This document shows, one piece after another, positions 1 to 9,105 of a stretch of 64,000 nt of DNA (position 1 is its first letter; each line of letters starts with the position of its first letter). The stretch is from CAWAYR01 sp050250955 (lineage in GTDB: Bacteria > Acidobacteriota > Vicinamibacteria > Vicinamibacterales > UBA2999). Under the pieces are notes generated by a model. That model saw only the letters and a program-made list of their open reading frames with translations, was not told where the DNA came from and ran no database searches. Position numbers and translations under genes: made by a program. The stretch spans positions 1-64,000 of the forward strand of contig JBFWNR010000009.1 in the NCBI GenBank assembly GCA_050250955.1, given 5' to 3'.

Positions 1-1
1 C

Positions 2-328
2 GGCGGGGCCCGCTCGTCGACGGGCGACGCCGCCGCGCCGGGCGATCTGCGCGTGCTCAGCCCGGCCGACGGGGCGGTGGCGTCGGGCCAGGACGACCTG
101 GCCTGGCTCGAGCTGCCGCAAGCCGACGTCTACCGCGTCGAGTTCGCCGCGCCGGCCGGCCCGCCGGTGCTGTCGGCACTGGTGCCGCGCGGCATCGGCG
201 CCTACCGCCTGCCGCCGGTGCTCGCCGATCGCGTGCCCGACGGCGCCGTCCGTTGGCGCGTCGTGGCGATCGACGCCGCCGGGCATGAGCTTCGCGCCAG
301 CCCGTGGCGCCGGTTGCGCCTCGAGTGA
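2..328 (+). CDS. C-terminal part of a Fn3-like protein, 5' end outside window
   Basis: The frame is open from the first bases of the window, so this is the last 108 residues of a longer protein; the GTG at 53 lies inside the frame and is not a convincing start. The visible part has the pattern SPADGA..., then LAWLELPQADVYRVEF, then a strand-rich tail ending in RWRVVAIDAAG. This is the rhythm of an immunoglobulin/Fn3-like beta sandwich of the kind found at the C-terminus of acidobacterial anti-sigma or FecR-like proteins. No catalytic motif is visible. A 49-base gap with an AGGAG site leads to the next gene on the same strand, so co-transcription is plausible. The fold is inference and the full function cannot be judged. 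Confidence 0.6.
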   Translation, partial: GGARSSTGDAAAPGDLRVLSPADGAVASGQDDLAWLELPQADVYRVEFAAPAGPPVLSALVPRGIGAYRLPPVLADRVPDGAVRWRVVAIDAAGHELRASPWRRLRLE

Positions 329-377
329 CGCCCGTCTCGTTCGCCCATCTCACCCGTTCCTTTCAGGAGTGCCCGTC

Positions 378-1070
378 ATGACCCGTTTCACCCTGTCCGG
401 TCTCGTGTCCCTCGTGTTCCTGCTGCCCGCAGCGCCGCTCCAGGCGCAACCGGCGGCGTCGCTGTCGATCGCCCGCATCTTCCACAACGGCCCGCTGCAG
501 GCCGGCGCCAACACCTTCCGCGTCACGGTCCGCAACACCAGCAGCACCAAGCCGATCCAGCCCCGTGAGGAGGTGCTGGTGACGCTGCTGGTGCTCGACA
601 GCCAGCAGAAGGAATCGAAGTACGAGGCGAAGATCACGACCGGCATCGGCACCAATGGCGACCAGACCGCGGCCTTCCCCAACGTCATGCTGCACGCCGG
701 ACCGCACACGGTGACGGCCCGGGCCACCACCGTCTTCGCCGCCGGCCGCGCCAACGCGGTCGCCCCGGACCGCACCGAGGTGTTCAACGTCGGCGGCGCC
801 CGGGCCGACGCCTCGAATCCGCTGACCATCCTGGTCAGGAAGGCCAACGGCATGCCCGGCTCGAACCTGCGCGTGGCGTTGAAGGCGAACGGCCGCGAGC
901 TGGACTGGAAGAACACCGGCGGTTCCGGCGAGGCGCGGTTCACGCGGGTGGCGGCGTCGGCGGCGAACCAGAGCTACGAGATCGAGGTCAAGAGCGCCAA
1001 CACCGTCGTCGCCACGATCCAGTACGCGATGCCGGCCCAGGCCGCGACCTACGAGGTGAAGGTGCCATGA
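378..1070 (+). CDS. Secreted protein of unknown function, CARDB/Ig-like
   Basis: A 230-residue protein starting at ATG 378, preceded by AGGAG at 365-369. Residues 1-25 form a clear Sec signal peptide (hydrophobic core LVSLVFLLPAAPLQAQ). The mature part begins with an Ig-like module (SIARIFHNGPLQAGANTFRVTVRNTSS) resembling CARDB-type extracellular adhesion or structural domains, and a second beta-rich half follows after about residue 155. No active-site motif is seen. The stop codon overlaps the start of the next gene by ATGA (1067-1070), so the two are translationally coupled and probably act together outside the cytoplasm. Product unknown; the Ig-like assignment is from sequence rhythm only. 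Confidence 0.7.
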   Translation: MTRFTLSGLVSLVFLLPAAPLQAQPAASLSIARIFHNGPLQAGANTFRVTVRNTSSTKPIQPREEVLVTLLVLDSQQKESKYEAKITTGIGTNGDQTAAFPNVMLHAGPHTVTARATTVFAAGRANAVAPDRTEVFNVGGARADASNPLTILVRKANGMPGSNLRVALKANGRELDWKNTGGSGEARFTRVAASAANQSYEIEVKSANTVVATIQYAMPAQAATYEVKVP

Positions 1071-1543
1071 GGTCCGCGCTGGCGACCCTCGTCCTGGTGA
1101 CGCTCGCGGCCGGGCCCGCTGGCCCGCTCCGCGGGGTGTCGGCCATGGAGGCGCAATTCTGGGGAACGTGGGGTGACTGGTTCAAGAAGCCCACCGGGGG
1201 GGACATCTGCTTCGACGGCGATGGGACGGTCGTGCCGTGTCCGGGCACTGAGATGCCCCGGCGCGGCGGCAACCCCGAGCAGCCGGACGACGGCACGTGG
1301 CTGGAAGAGCGCAAGGACAAGGACGACACCGTCTGCAACCTGTGTCACGTCAACCGCACCAACGAAGTGGCGGGACCGCCGAGGTTGAGCGACGCGGTGC
1401 TCGCCGACCCCGCCAGGTTCTGGCGGAACCACGGGGCGATCGCGGCGCGGATCAAGGCACGGCAGACCCTGGCTGCGATACGCAGCACGCCGGCGCTGAC
1501 GCCGGCCCTGCAGCGGCTCATGGCGTCGCGACCGGCGCGATAG
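1067..1543 (+). CDS. Small exported protein with one CxxCH heme motif
   Basis: A 158-residue protein whose ATG overlaps the stop of the upstream gene (ATGA). The N-terminus is a signal peptide (LATLVLVTLAAGPAGP). A single CNLCH motif near residue 91 matches the CxxCH c-type heme attachment signature, and two more cysteines lie earlier (near DICFDGDGTVVPCPG) and could form a disulfide. A possible distal methionine is present in the C-terminal tail (QRLMASRP). No known cytochrome domain is obvious, so it may be a divergent monoheme protein or may bind another cofactor. The gene ends 39 bases before the stop of the convergent CHAT gene. Confidence 0.65.
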   Translation: MRSALATLVLVTLAAGPAGPLRGVSAMEAQFWGTWGDWFKKPTGGDICFDGDGTVVPCPGTEMPRRGGNPEQPDDGTWLEERKDKDDTVCNLCHVNRTNEVAGPPRLSDAVLADPARFWRNHGAIAARIKARQTLAAIRSTPALTPALQRLMASRPAR

Positions 1544-1582
1544 AGCGGGTCCGCTGGCGTGCCGCTGCGGCGACCGGCGCGC

Positions 1583-4500
1583 TCAGTGGCGGCCGCTCAG
1601 GACGAACGCCGCCCAATAGTAGGGATGCGCCGTGGCGGGGCGACCGAGCATCGTCCGCTGGGCGCCGGCCAGAGCGTCGTCATAGCGACGCCCCTCGCGC
1701 ACGCCGCGATGGAACGCCGCCATCAGATCCGGCGTGACCGAATCGGGGACCCGCCAGAGCGACGCCACCACCGACGGGGCCCCGGCGAACTGGAAGGCGC
1801 GCGTGAGTCCGAGCAGCCCTTCGCCGCCGCTCTCGCGCGCGCCCGCCGTCTCGCAGGCCGACAGGACCACCAGGCGCGCCCGCACGCGCACCTGTTCGAA
1901 CACCTCCCACGCCTGGAGCAGACCGTCGTCACCGGCGCCCGAGGGCGGCGCGAAGGCGAGCGCGGAGTCGAGCGGGAACAGCGAGTTGACCAGGCCATGC
2001 ACGGCCAGGTGCACGATGTCGGCGTCGCCGAGCGCGGCTCGCACCTTCGCCTCCGACGCATCCGCGCCGAGCAACGTCGTGACGCGCCCGCGATAGAGCG
2101 CGCCGAGCGCTTCGACCTCGCGGCGGGTGCCGGGCAGGGGCAGCAGTCCCGGACCGCGGCCGGCCGGGGTGTCGGCGGCGTCGGCGCCCGCATGGGGCGG
2201 GTCGCCGACGGCCAGCAGGTGCGCCCGCGATGGCGCCACCGCCGGCGGGGTGGTGAGCTGCCCGTAGACGGTGAGCGACGCGACCTGATGCACCGGCGTC
2301 GACTCGACGAGGTAGCGCGGACGGCCCCCCGCGGGTGCGCCCGCGACCAGCGCCGCGAACGGCAGGCGATGCAGCGGCCCGTCGGGTACGACCAGCAGAC
2401 GCGTTCGACCGACGATCGGCGCCGCCGGCGCGACCAGCGCGGCGTGGAGTTCGCCGCCGAGCGCGGCGATGGCGTCGAGGCCGCCGTCACTGGCGGCGGT
2501 GAGGCGTTCGAAACGGGCCACCCGCTCCGCCAGAGCTTCGCGCCCGAGGGGAATCGCGAACGACTCGACCCTGGAGGTCGTGAGCGCGAATCCGTACGAC
2601 GCGTCGCGGCCGACGAGGTAGACCAGGGCCGCCGTGTCGGGTGGCAGCAGGCGCTGGGCGGCCTCGAGGCTGAGCGGTTCGGCCGGCGTCAGGCTCCGCG
2701 TCGACTGCCGGGCGATGTCGGCGCCAACTGCCGCCAGTTGGAGTCGGACGTCACGCAGCCGGGCCAGCCGCTCCTCGACCCGGGTGGCATCGCGCGTCGG
2801 GCTGAGCGACGCCAGTTCCGCCTGCAGCCGCTCGGCGCTGCGGGCCAGGGCACGGCGCCGCTCGGCGAGCGCGGCGGGGGCGTCCGCGGCGACATCGCGC
2901 TCGGCCAGCTGGGCCAGGAACACGCGGGTCCGACCGCGCTCGGCGACCTGGAACGCCGCGGCGATCTCCCCCCGCTCCACCAGAAGCGCGGCGTACTCCG
3001 CATAGGCCTCGACCAGGCTCTCGCGAAAATCGGCCTGGGTGTCGAAGGCGCCGCCGACAGTGCCGGTGAGAGCGTCGAAGATGTCGATGGCGCGGGCGAA
3101 TGCCGCGCGTGCCGCGTCCACCTGGCCGCGGCGCCGTTCGAGGCGGGCCTGCGCCACCAGGTGCCGCCCCTCGTAGACCGAGCCGGGGGCCACCCGCTCC
3201 CAGAGGCTGCCGGCGCGCCCGTACAAGCGTCTGGCCTCGTCGAGTTGCTGGCGCCGCACCGCGATCGCGCCCAGGGCGTCGAGCGAGTCGGCGACGGTGC
3301 TGCCGTCGGGCGAGAGGCGTTCGCGGATGGCCAGCGCCTGCTCGTGCGCGGCGACGGCGTCGTCGAACCGGCCCGCCGCCTCGAGCACCCGGCCGAGCTC
3401 GGCGAGGGTGAACGCGTGGAGGACCGAATCGGGGGCCAGGCGGCTGCGAATCTCCAGGCTCTCTCTGGCCAGCCGTTCGGCGGCGTCGAGCTGGCCGGCC
3501 AGCCGCTCGGCGCGCGCCAGGTTGCTGAGGACGCCGGCGGTCTGCAGCGTCGCCGCGCCGGCGGGCCGCAGCAGGTCCAGGGCGCGGGTCAGATGCTCGC
3601 GCGCCGACACCAGGTCGCGGCGTTCGATCGACACCAGGCCGAGGTTGCCGTAGGACGACACCAGCTCGCCGGGCGGCAGCTTCAGCCGCTCCTTCATCGC
3701 CAGCGACCGGCGATAGAACGACTCGGCGTCGGCATAGCGGCCGCGCTGCATCGCCGCGATGCCGAGGTTGTTGAGGGCCGAGGCCTCGTCGACGCCACCC
3801 GGCGCGCGCCGGCGATGGATGGCCCACGCCCCGTCGAAGGCCTGCTGCGCGGCGGCGAGGTCGCCGGCCTGGCTGCGGACGATGCCGAGCAGGTTGAGGT
3901 TGCGGGCGTGATCCACGCCCTCGGGGTCGAGATCGCGGGTCAGATCCAGCAGGCGGCGGACCCGACGTTCCGCCTCCTCGAGACGGCCGCGGCGCCAGTC
4001 GAGATCGGCGGCGGCGAACTCGACGCGGATCCGGTCGACGGTGGCCGGGCCGGCGTCGAGGATCGCCAGCGCCGCGGCCAGGTGCGTGCCGGCCTCGTCG
4101 AACTGCCGCCGGGCCACCGCGGTCCGCGCCAGTTCGGCGTGGGCGTCGGCTTCATCCCCACTCCGTGGCGCCACGGCCTGGAGCATCGCCAGGGCCGCCT
4201 GCGCGTCGGCGACGGCCTCCTCGGCGCGGCCGCGCTGTCGCGCGGCGGCGGCGCGCCGCAGGTGCCACGACGCCTGCGCCACGGTGCGGTCGCCGGCGAC
4301 GTCGAGTGCCGCGGTGGCCAGGGTGGTGGCGTCGTCCCACCGCGATTGCCGCACCGCCAGATCGAAACGGCGGCGGTCGATCGCCAGCCGGCTGCGCGCG
4401 TCGGTCACCTCGTCGATGGCCCGCAGCTGGGTGGCCGCGGCCTCGAGGGCGGCCCGCGCCATCAGTCGTTCCGCCTGGCGCACCCGCAGCCAGTCGAGGT

Positions 4501-5002
4501 CGGATCGCGGCAGTGCCGCAAGGACGGCGGGCAGCGCCGCCCGGTCGTCCGGCGTCGTCTCCGCGGCAGCACGCCACGCGGCCGCCGCCGCCGTATCCAG
4601 CCGCGGCACCACGTCGAGTCCGAGGCGCGAGGTGCGCGCCGGCAGCGTCACCTGGATCGGGCCGCTCTCGCCGACGCCGGAGAGTGTCACGCTCGTGCGC
4701 GGCGCGACCTCGGCGGCGAGCTGCTCCAGGTCCCAAGGCGACGCGATCACGCCCTCGACGGCTGGCCGCGGGCCATCGCCCTCGACCGCGTCCCCCCGCC
4801 GCCAGGCGTGCACCACGTCGCCGACGCGAAGGCCGGCGAGTGCCGCCACCGAGCCCGGCTGGACAGCGTCCACGACGACGCCGCGTTCCGGGACCGACAT
4901 CTGCTGCGCCGCCGGTGCGCCGCCGATCGTCGCGGCCCACAGGAGTCCGGCCACGTACAATCCGCGGCGGCGGACCAGCTCGAGCGGCGACAGGCGGGCC
5001 AT
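1583..5002 (-). CDS. PDZ-TPR-CHAT domain protein (caspase-like protease family)
   Basis: A 1139-residue protein. I chose the ATG at 5002 (MARLSPLELVRRRGLY...) because it gives a signal-anchor or signal peptide directly; an upstream in-frame codon at 5026 is possible. Order: hydrophobic N-terminus 1-33; PDZ-like segment about 38-100 (VVVDAVQPGSVAALAGLRVGDVVHAW); a long helical array of tetratricopeptide repeats from about 130 to 650 (many ALNNLGIAAMQRGRYADA-type units); a linker helix; and a CHAT domain from about 780 to the end. The CHAT catalytic pair is visible as His about 1002 (HLAVHG) and Cys about 1050 (LSACET). CHAT proteins are peptidases of the caspase/separase clan, often activated through TPR-bound partners. 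No dedicated substrate gene is seen next to it; the divergent neighbour is an ADOP permease. TAGGAT at 5013-5018 may be its -10 element. Confidence 0.9.
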   Translation of the reverse strand: MARLSPLELVRRRGLYVAGLLWAATIGGAPAAQQMSVPERGVVVDAVQPGSVAALAGLRVGDVVHAWRRGDAVEGDGPRPAVEGVIASPWDLEQLAAEVAPRTSVTLSGVGESGPIQVTLPARTSRLGLDVVPRLDTAAAAAWRAAAETTPDDRAALPAVLAALPRSDLDWLRVRQAERLMARAALEAAATQLRAIDEVTDARSRLAIDRRRFDLAVRQSRWDDATTLATAALDVAGDRTVAQASWHLRRAAAARQRGRAEEAVADAQAALAMLQAVAPRSGDEADAHAELARTAVARRQFDEAGTHLAAALAILDAGPATVDRIRVEFAAADLDWRRGRLEEAERRVRRLLDLTRDLDPEGVDHARNLNLLGIVRSQAGDLAAAQQAFDGAWAIHRRRAPGGVDEASALNNLGIAAMQRGRYADAESFYRRSLAMKERLKLPPGELVSSYGNLGLVSIERRDLVSAREHLTRALDLLRPAGAATLQTAGVLSNLARAERLAGQLDAAERLARESLEIRSRLAPDSVLHAFTLAELGRVLEAAGRFDDAVAAHEQALAIRERLSPDGSTVADSLDALGAIAVRRQQLDEARRLYGRAGSLWERVAPGSVYEGRHLVAQARLERRRGQVDAARAAFARAIDIFDALTGTVGGAFDTQADFRESLVEAYAEYAALLVERGEIAAAFQVAERGRTRVFLAQLAERDVAADAPAALAERRRALARSAERLQAELASLSPTRDATRVEERLARLRDVRLQLAAVGADIARQSTRSLTPAEPLSLEAAQRLLPPDTAALVYLVGRDASYGFALTTSRVESFAIPLGREALAERVARFERLTAASDGGLDAIAALGGELHAALVAPAAPIVGRTRLLVVPDGPLHRLPFAALVAGAPAGGRPRYLVESTPVHQVASLTVYGQLTTPPAVAPSRAHLLAVGDPPHAGADAADTPAGRGPGLLPLPGTRREVEALGALYRGRVTTLLGADASEAKVRAALGDADIVHLAVHGLVNSLFPLDSALAFAPPSGAGDDGLLQAWEVFEQVRVRARLVVLSACETAGARESGGEGLLGLTRAFQFAGAPSVVASLWRVPDSVTPDLMAAFHRGVREGRRYDDALAGAQRTMLGRPATAHPYYWAAFVLSGRH

Positions 5003-5172
5003 GGAGGCCTCGATCCTATGCCACACCCGCCGAGGGCGGCCGTTCGCCGCCGATACCAGTGTGTCCGGCGACGAACACCCCGGCGCGCGGCTCCCCCGGG
5101 ACAGCTGGAGAATCGCGCCGCCGCTGCGACCGACCCGCGGGCACGCGGTTTGTAGTGCCCGAGACCGGACCG

Positions 5173-7592
5173 ATGGCCTTCAGCCAAGACCTCCGTCACG
5201 CGCTTCGCGGCATCGGCCGCCAGCCCGGCTTCTACGCCGTGGCGGTCGTGACCCTGGCGCTCGGCATCGGTGCCAACGTCACCGTCTTCAGCATCGTCAA
5301 CGCGCTGCTGCTGCGGCCGCTGCCGTTCGGCGCGCGCAGCGACCGCGTGGTCACCGTGTTCTCGACCCACGCCCAGCAGCCGGAGGACTGGAGCTGGGCG
5401 ACTCGGGGCTCTCCTATCCCGACCTGGTCGACTTGCGGGCCACCCCGTCGTTCGAGGGGCTCGGCGGCTACATCGGCCGCAACCTCACGCTGAGCCACGA
5501 CGGGGCTGCCGAGCGGGTGCGCGGCGGCTCGGTCACGCCGGACCTGTTCCCGCTGCTCGGCGTGTCGCCGGTCCTGGGCCGGCACTTCCGCGACGACGAG
5601 GCGGCGCCACCCGGGCTCGAACGCGTCGTGCTGCTCACCCACGGCCTGTGGCAGCGCCGTTACGGCGGCGACGCCGGCATCGTCGGCCGCGACGTGCACG
5701 TCAACGGGCTGCCGCGCACCGTGGTCGGTGTGCTGCCGCCCGGTTTCCGGTTCCCGGAGCGCGACGATCTCTACCTGCCGCTCGCCTGGGACGAGTCGCC
5801 GCGCGACGCCCGCGGTGTCAACGGCATCGGTGCCCTGCGGGAAGGCGCGTCGCTGACCGAAGCCCGCGACCAGGCCTCGGCCATCGCTGCCAGGCTGGCG
5901 CGCGACCACGTCGCCACCAACGACGGCTACGGCGTGCACGTCCAGCCGTACCGCGAAACGCAGATCGACCGAACGGCCCGCGGCCTGAGCCTCACCCTTC
6001 TCGCCGCCGTCGCGCTGGTGCTGCTGGTGGCCTGCGCCAACCTCGCCAACCTCATGCTCGTGCGCGCATCGGGCCGCCAGCGCGAGATGGCCGTGCGCAG
6101 CGCCCTGGGCGCCGGCCGTGGCCGCCTGGTCCGCCTGCTCCTGGTCGAGACCGGCCTGGTCTCGGTGGCCGGCGCGGTCGTCGGCCTGCTCGGTGCCGCC
6201 TGGACGCTCGACCTGCTGCTGGCGTCGTTCCCCGAAGAGCTGCCTTACTGGATCGTCTTCGACGTCGACCGGCGCATTGCTGCCTTCACGGTGCTGCTGA
6301 CGGCGCTGACCACGGTCGGCGTCGGCCTCATGCCGGCAGTGCGGGCGTCGCGGCCGCACCTGGTGGACGACCTCAAGGACGGCGCCCGGGGCACGCCGGC
6401 CGGTGAGCAGCGGCTGCACGCGGCCCTGGTCGTGGCCCAGGTAGCGGTGTCGCTGGCGCTCCTGGTCGGCGCCAGCATGATGATTCGCGGCTTCCTGGCC
6501 ATGCAGACCACCGACCTGGGCTTCGACCATCGCGCCCTCGTCTCGCTCCGCGTCTATCTCGCCGGCGATGCCCTCGACGCCCTGGACGCCCGCGCCCGCG
6601 CCGTCGAGGAGCTGGCGGCGGCGGTGGCAGCGATGCCCGGCGTGACCGCCGCGGCAGCCACCACCGCGATCCCGGGCGATGACGGCGGCGGTCTGGCACG
6701 CGTGGTCGTGGACGGCCGGACCACCGAGGCCGAGGCGATCGGCGCGCAGGTGGTCGGCGCGACCGACGGTCTGTTCACCGTCCTCGGGCGTGAGCTCGTC
6801 GGCGGGCGTGGGCTGACGGCCGCAGAAGCCCGCGACCCGGCAGCGCGGGTCGCCGTGATCAACGCGGCCCTGGCGGAGCGCCTCTGGCCCGACGGCTCGG
6901 CCCTCGACCGGCGCATCGGCGTGCGCAGCCGCGGCGCCATCGACTGGTATCGGGTCGTCGGCGTCGCGCCCGACGTGCACTACGAAGAGATCGGCGAGGA
7001 CACGCCGCAGTCGCGCCTCACGCTGTACGTCCCACACGCGGTCACCGGCTACCGTACGATGGCGGTGCTGGCCCGCGCCGCCGGCGACCCGGACACTCTG
7101 GTGGTGCCGCTCCAGGACCACCTGAGCGCCCGCTTCCCGGAGCAGCCGATCTACGAGCTGATGACCATGAACCAGCGTCGGCGGTTCGTTACCTGGGAAG
7201 ACCGGTTCATGGGCCAGATGATGGGCACCTTCGCGGCGCTGGCCGTCGGCCTCGCGGGGTTGGGCGTCTATGCGCTCCTCGCCTACGCCGTGCGCCGCCG
7301 CCTGCCGGAGATCGGCGTACGGCTCGCGCTCGGCGCGGCGCCCGGCGACATCGTCCGCCTGGTGGTCGGCCAGGGGGTGGCCGTGGCCGCCGTGGGGCTG
7401 GGGCTCGGACTGGTTCTGGCCGCGGCGCTGGCCGCCGTCATCCAGGGCTTCGTGTTCGGCGGCGACGCCTGGGACCCGCGCCACCTGGCGACGGCGGCGG
7501 CGGTGCTGGCCGCCGCCGTGCTCACGGCCAGCTATCTGCCGGCACGGCGTGCGGCGCGAACCGATCCCACCGTCGCGCTGCGCAGCGAGTAG
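5173..7592 (+). pseudogene. ADOP-family ABC permease (MacB/FtsX-like) with a one-base frameshift
   Basis: Read through one frameshift this is an 806-residue acidobacterial duplicated orphan permease: an N-terminal MacB_PCD/FtsX half, a central pair of TM segments and a repeated second half, with the typical ends (QDLRHALRGIGRQPGFYAVA at the start; PTVALRSE at the end). The first frame runs from ATG 5173 to about 5397 (…QPEDWSW). The continuation, GDSGLSYPDLVDLR, lies in another frame from 5397. The run GGG at 5396-5398 would be GGGG in an intact gene, so one G is missing. Downstream of this site the frame is intact to 7592 with all permease features. Either the copy is inactivated or the sequence has a homopolymer error; the absence of any other lesion makes a sequence error or a recent mutation likely. 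ADOPs usually lack a cognate ATPase beside them, as here. Confidence 0.85.
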
Positions 7593-7605
7593 GGCCGAAG
7601 GCCGG

Positions 7606-8091
7606 TTACTTGGTGCCCGGCGGACCGGGGTGGCTGGTGTACGACCCGTTCAGGATCTTCCAGCGCTCGCCGTCCTTCACCAGCGTGAAGTAGTCCACGC
7701 CGTGCGAGCGCACCTGGCCGTCGATGACCACGGTGAAGTCGGCGCGCAGGAACGCCAGGCGGCCGTCCTCGACGTGGACGCTGACCCCGGTCAGCGGCTC
7801 GCGAAACGCCGTCGCCGTGGTCTGCGACCGGAGGCCGCCCAGCCACTCCTCGAACGACTGCACGCTGGTGGTCCACTGGCCGTCGCGCTGGCGGACCACC
7901 GCCATGGTCGCGCCGGGCATGAAGAGCGCCGGCAGGGCGTCGAGGTCGCGCTTGCCGAGCACGTCGAGAAAGTGTTCGACGGCCGTCTGCACCGCCTGCG
8001 TGTTCGGCGTATGCGGCTGGGCGGCTGCCGGCCGCGGTGCCGCCACCAGCAGCGCCCCCAGCAGCAGCGGCGCCGCCAGCCGGCCGATCAT
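7606..8091 (-). CDS. Exported SnoaL/NTF2-like protein
   Basis: A 161-residue protein starting with ATG at 8091, overlapping the stop of htpX by ATGA, so the two genes are translationally coupled. Residues 1-25 are a signal peptide (LLLGALLVAAPRPAAAQ). The mature part has the cone-shaped NTF2-like pattern: an N-terminal helix (QTAVEHFLDVLGKRDLDALP), then MFPG-like and beta strands ending in RWKILNGSYTSHP, typical of SnoaL-like or DUF4440-like domains that bind small ligands or serve as scaffolds. There is no defined catalytic signature. Coupling to a membrane protease suggests an envelope role, which is an inference. Confidence 0.75.
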   Translation of the reverse strand: MIGRLAAPLLLGALLVAAPRPAAAQPHTPNTQAVQTAVEHFLDVLGKRDLDALPALFMPGATMAVVRQRDGQWTTSVQSFEEWLGGLRSQTTATAFREPLTGVSVHVEDGRLAFLRADFTVVIDGQVRSHGVDYFTLVKDGERWKILNGSYTSHPGPPGTK

Positions 8092-8963
8092 CGCAGGCTC
8101 TCGAGCGCGGCGATCCGCGCCTCGAGCGGCGGGTGCGTGGAGAACAGCATCATCCAGCGGCGGCCGCCGCCGGCGATCTTCATGGTGGCGAGCGCCTGGT
8201 TCGACGGGTCGACCAGCTGGTGAGTAGTCTGCAGGCGACGCAGCGCGGCGATCATGTTGCCGCGGCCGGCCAGGGCCGCCGCGCCGGCGTCGGCGCGGAA
8301 CTCGCGGGCGCGGGAGAACCACGCCACCACCATGGCGCCGAGGATGCCGAGGGCGATGTCGAGCACGATGGTGACGATCATCTGCACCATGAAGGCGGCG
8401 CGCTCGTCGACGGCGTTGCGGGCGATGTTGGCGATGACCCGCGAGGCGAACAGCACGAACGCGTTGACCACGCCCTGGATGAGCGTCATCGTCACCATGT
8501 CGCCGTTCTGGATGTGGGCCAGCTCGTGGGCGAGCACGCCCTCGACCTCGTCGCGGCGCATGCCGCGCAGCAGCCCCGACGACACCGCGACCAGGCTCTT
8601 CGACTTGCTCGGCCCGGTGGCGAAGGCGTTGACCTCCGGCGAGTTGTAGATGCCCACTTCGGGCATCGGCAGTTGCGCCTGCCGCGCCAGCCGCTCGACC
8701 GTGCGATAGAGCCAGTCGGCGTCCTCGTGGCCGGTGCGGCCGTCCACCAGTTCGACGCCCATCGCCCGCTTGGCCATCCAGCGCGACATCAGCAGCGAGA
8801 TGAAGGCGCCGGCCGAGCCCCACACCGCGCAGAAGACGGCCAGGGCGCCGTAGTCGAGGCCGGCGGCGGTGCGATAGCCGCCGAAGCCGAGCAGGCTCAG
8901 GACGATCGACACCGTGATCATCACGGCGAGGTTGGTGAGCACGAACAGAAGGATGCGTTTCAT
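8088..8963 (-). CDS. htpX: HtpX-type M48 membrane metalloprotease
   Basis: A 291-residue protein matching HtpX in length and layout. The start MKRILLFVLTNLAVM at 8963 is the standard HtpX N-terminus; longer upstream frames are not needed. Two TM helices lie at about 5-27 and 38-60; the zinc motif HELAH is at 146-150, followed by two further TM helices around 160-230 and the third zinc ligand in the downstream segment REFRADAG. HtpX degrades damaged membrane proteins at the cytoplasmic face. It is first in a two-gene operon with the exported NTF2-like gene. A TATTCT hexamer on the minus strand (9006-9011) 43 bases upstream is a candidate -10. Confidence 0.95.
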   Translation of the reverse strand: MKRILLFVLTNLAVMITVSIVLSLLGFGGYRTAAGLDYGALAVFCAVWGSAGAFISLLMSRWMAKRAMGVELVDGRTGHEDADWLYRTVERLARQAQLPMPEVGIYNSPEVNAFATGPSKSKSLVAVSSGLLRGMRRDEVEGVLAHELAHIQNGDMVTMTLIQGVVNAFVLFASRVIANIARNAVDERAAFMVQMIVTIVLDIALGILGAMVVAWFSRAREFRADAGAAALAGRGNMIAALRRLQTTHQLVDPSNQALATMKIAGGGRRWMMLFSTHPPLEARIAALESLR

Positions 8964-9105
8964 AGTTGGGTTGGGGCCGCTCCCGCGGCGTGAATCCGTG
9001 CTCTCAGAATAGGGCCGAGGTGGAGGCGGATCAAGCGGATCCGGCCGCGCCGACGCCCGCCGTCGGAAGCGGGCGACGGCGGGAACTTTCCGTGGGCGGT
9101 TGCGT

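Noticed and set aside
1559..5155. 1198-residue plus-strand open frame opposite the CHAT gene
   Set aside because: Arg/Gly/Ala-rich composition typical of an antisense frame in GC-rich DNA; the minus strand carries recognisable PDZ, TPR and CHAT domains.
5232..7484. 750-residue minus-strand frame opposite the ADOP permease
   Set aside because: Histidine/arginine-rich shadow; the permease motifs are on the other strand even though it is frameshifted.
8964..9105. N-terminal extension of HtpX to 9188
   Set aside because: HtpX proteins start MKRI-like at the first TM helix; the extension is Arg/Pro-rich and overlaps the neighbouring PEGA gene end.
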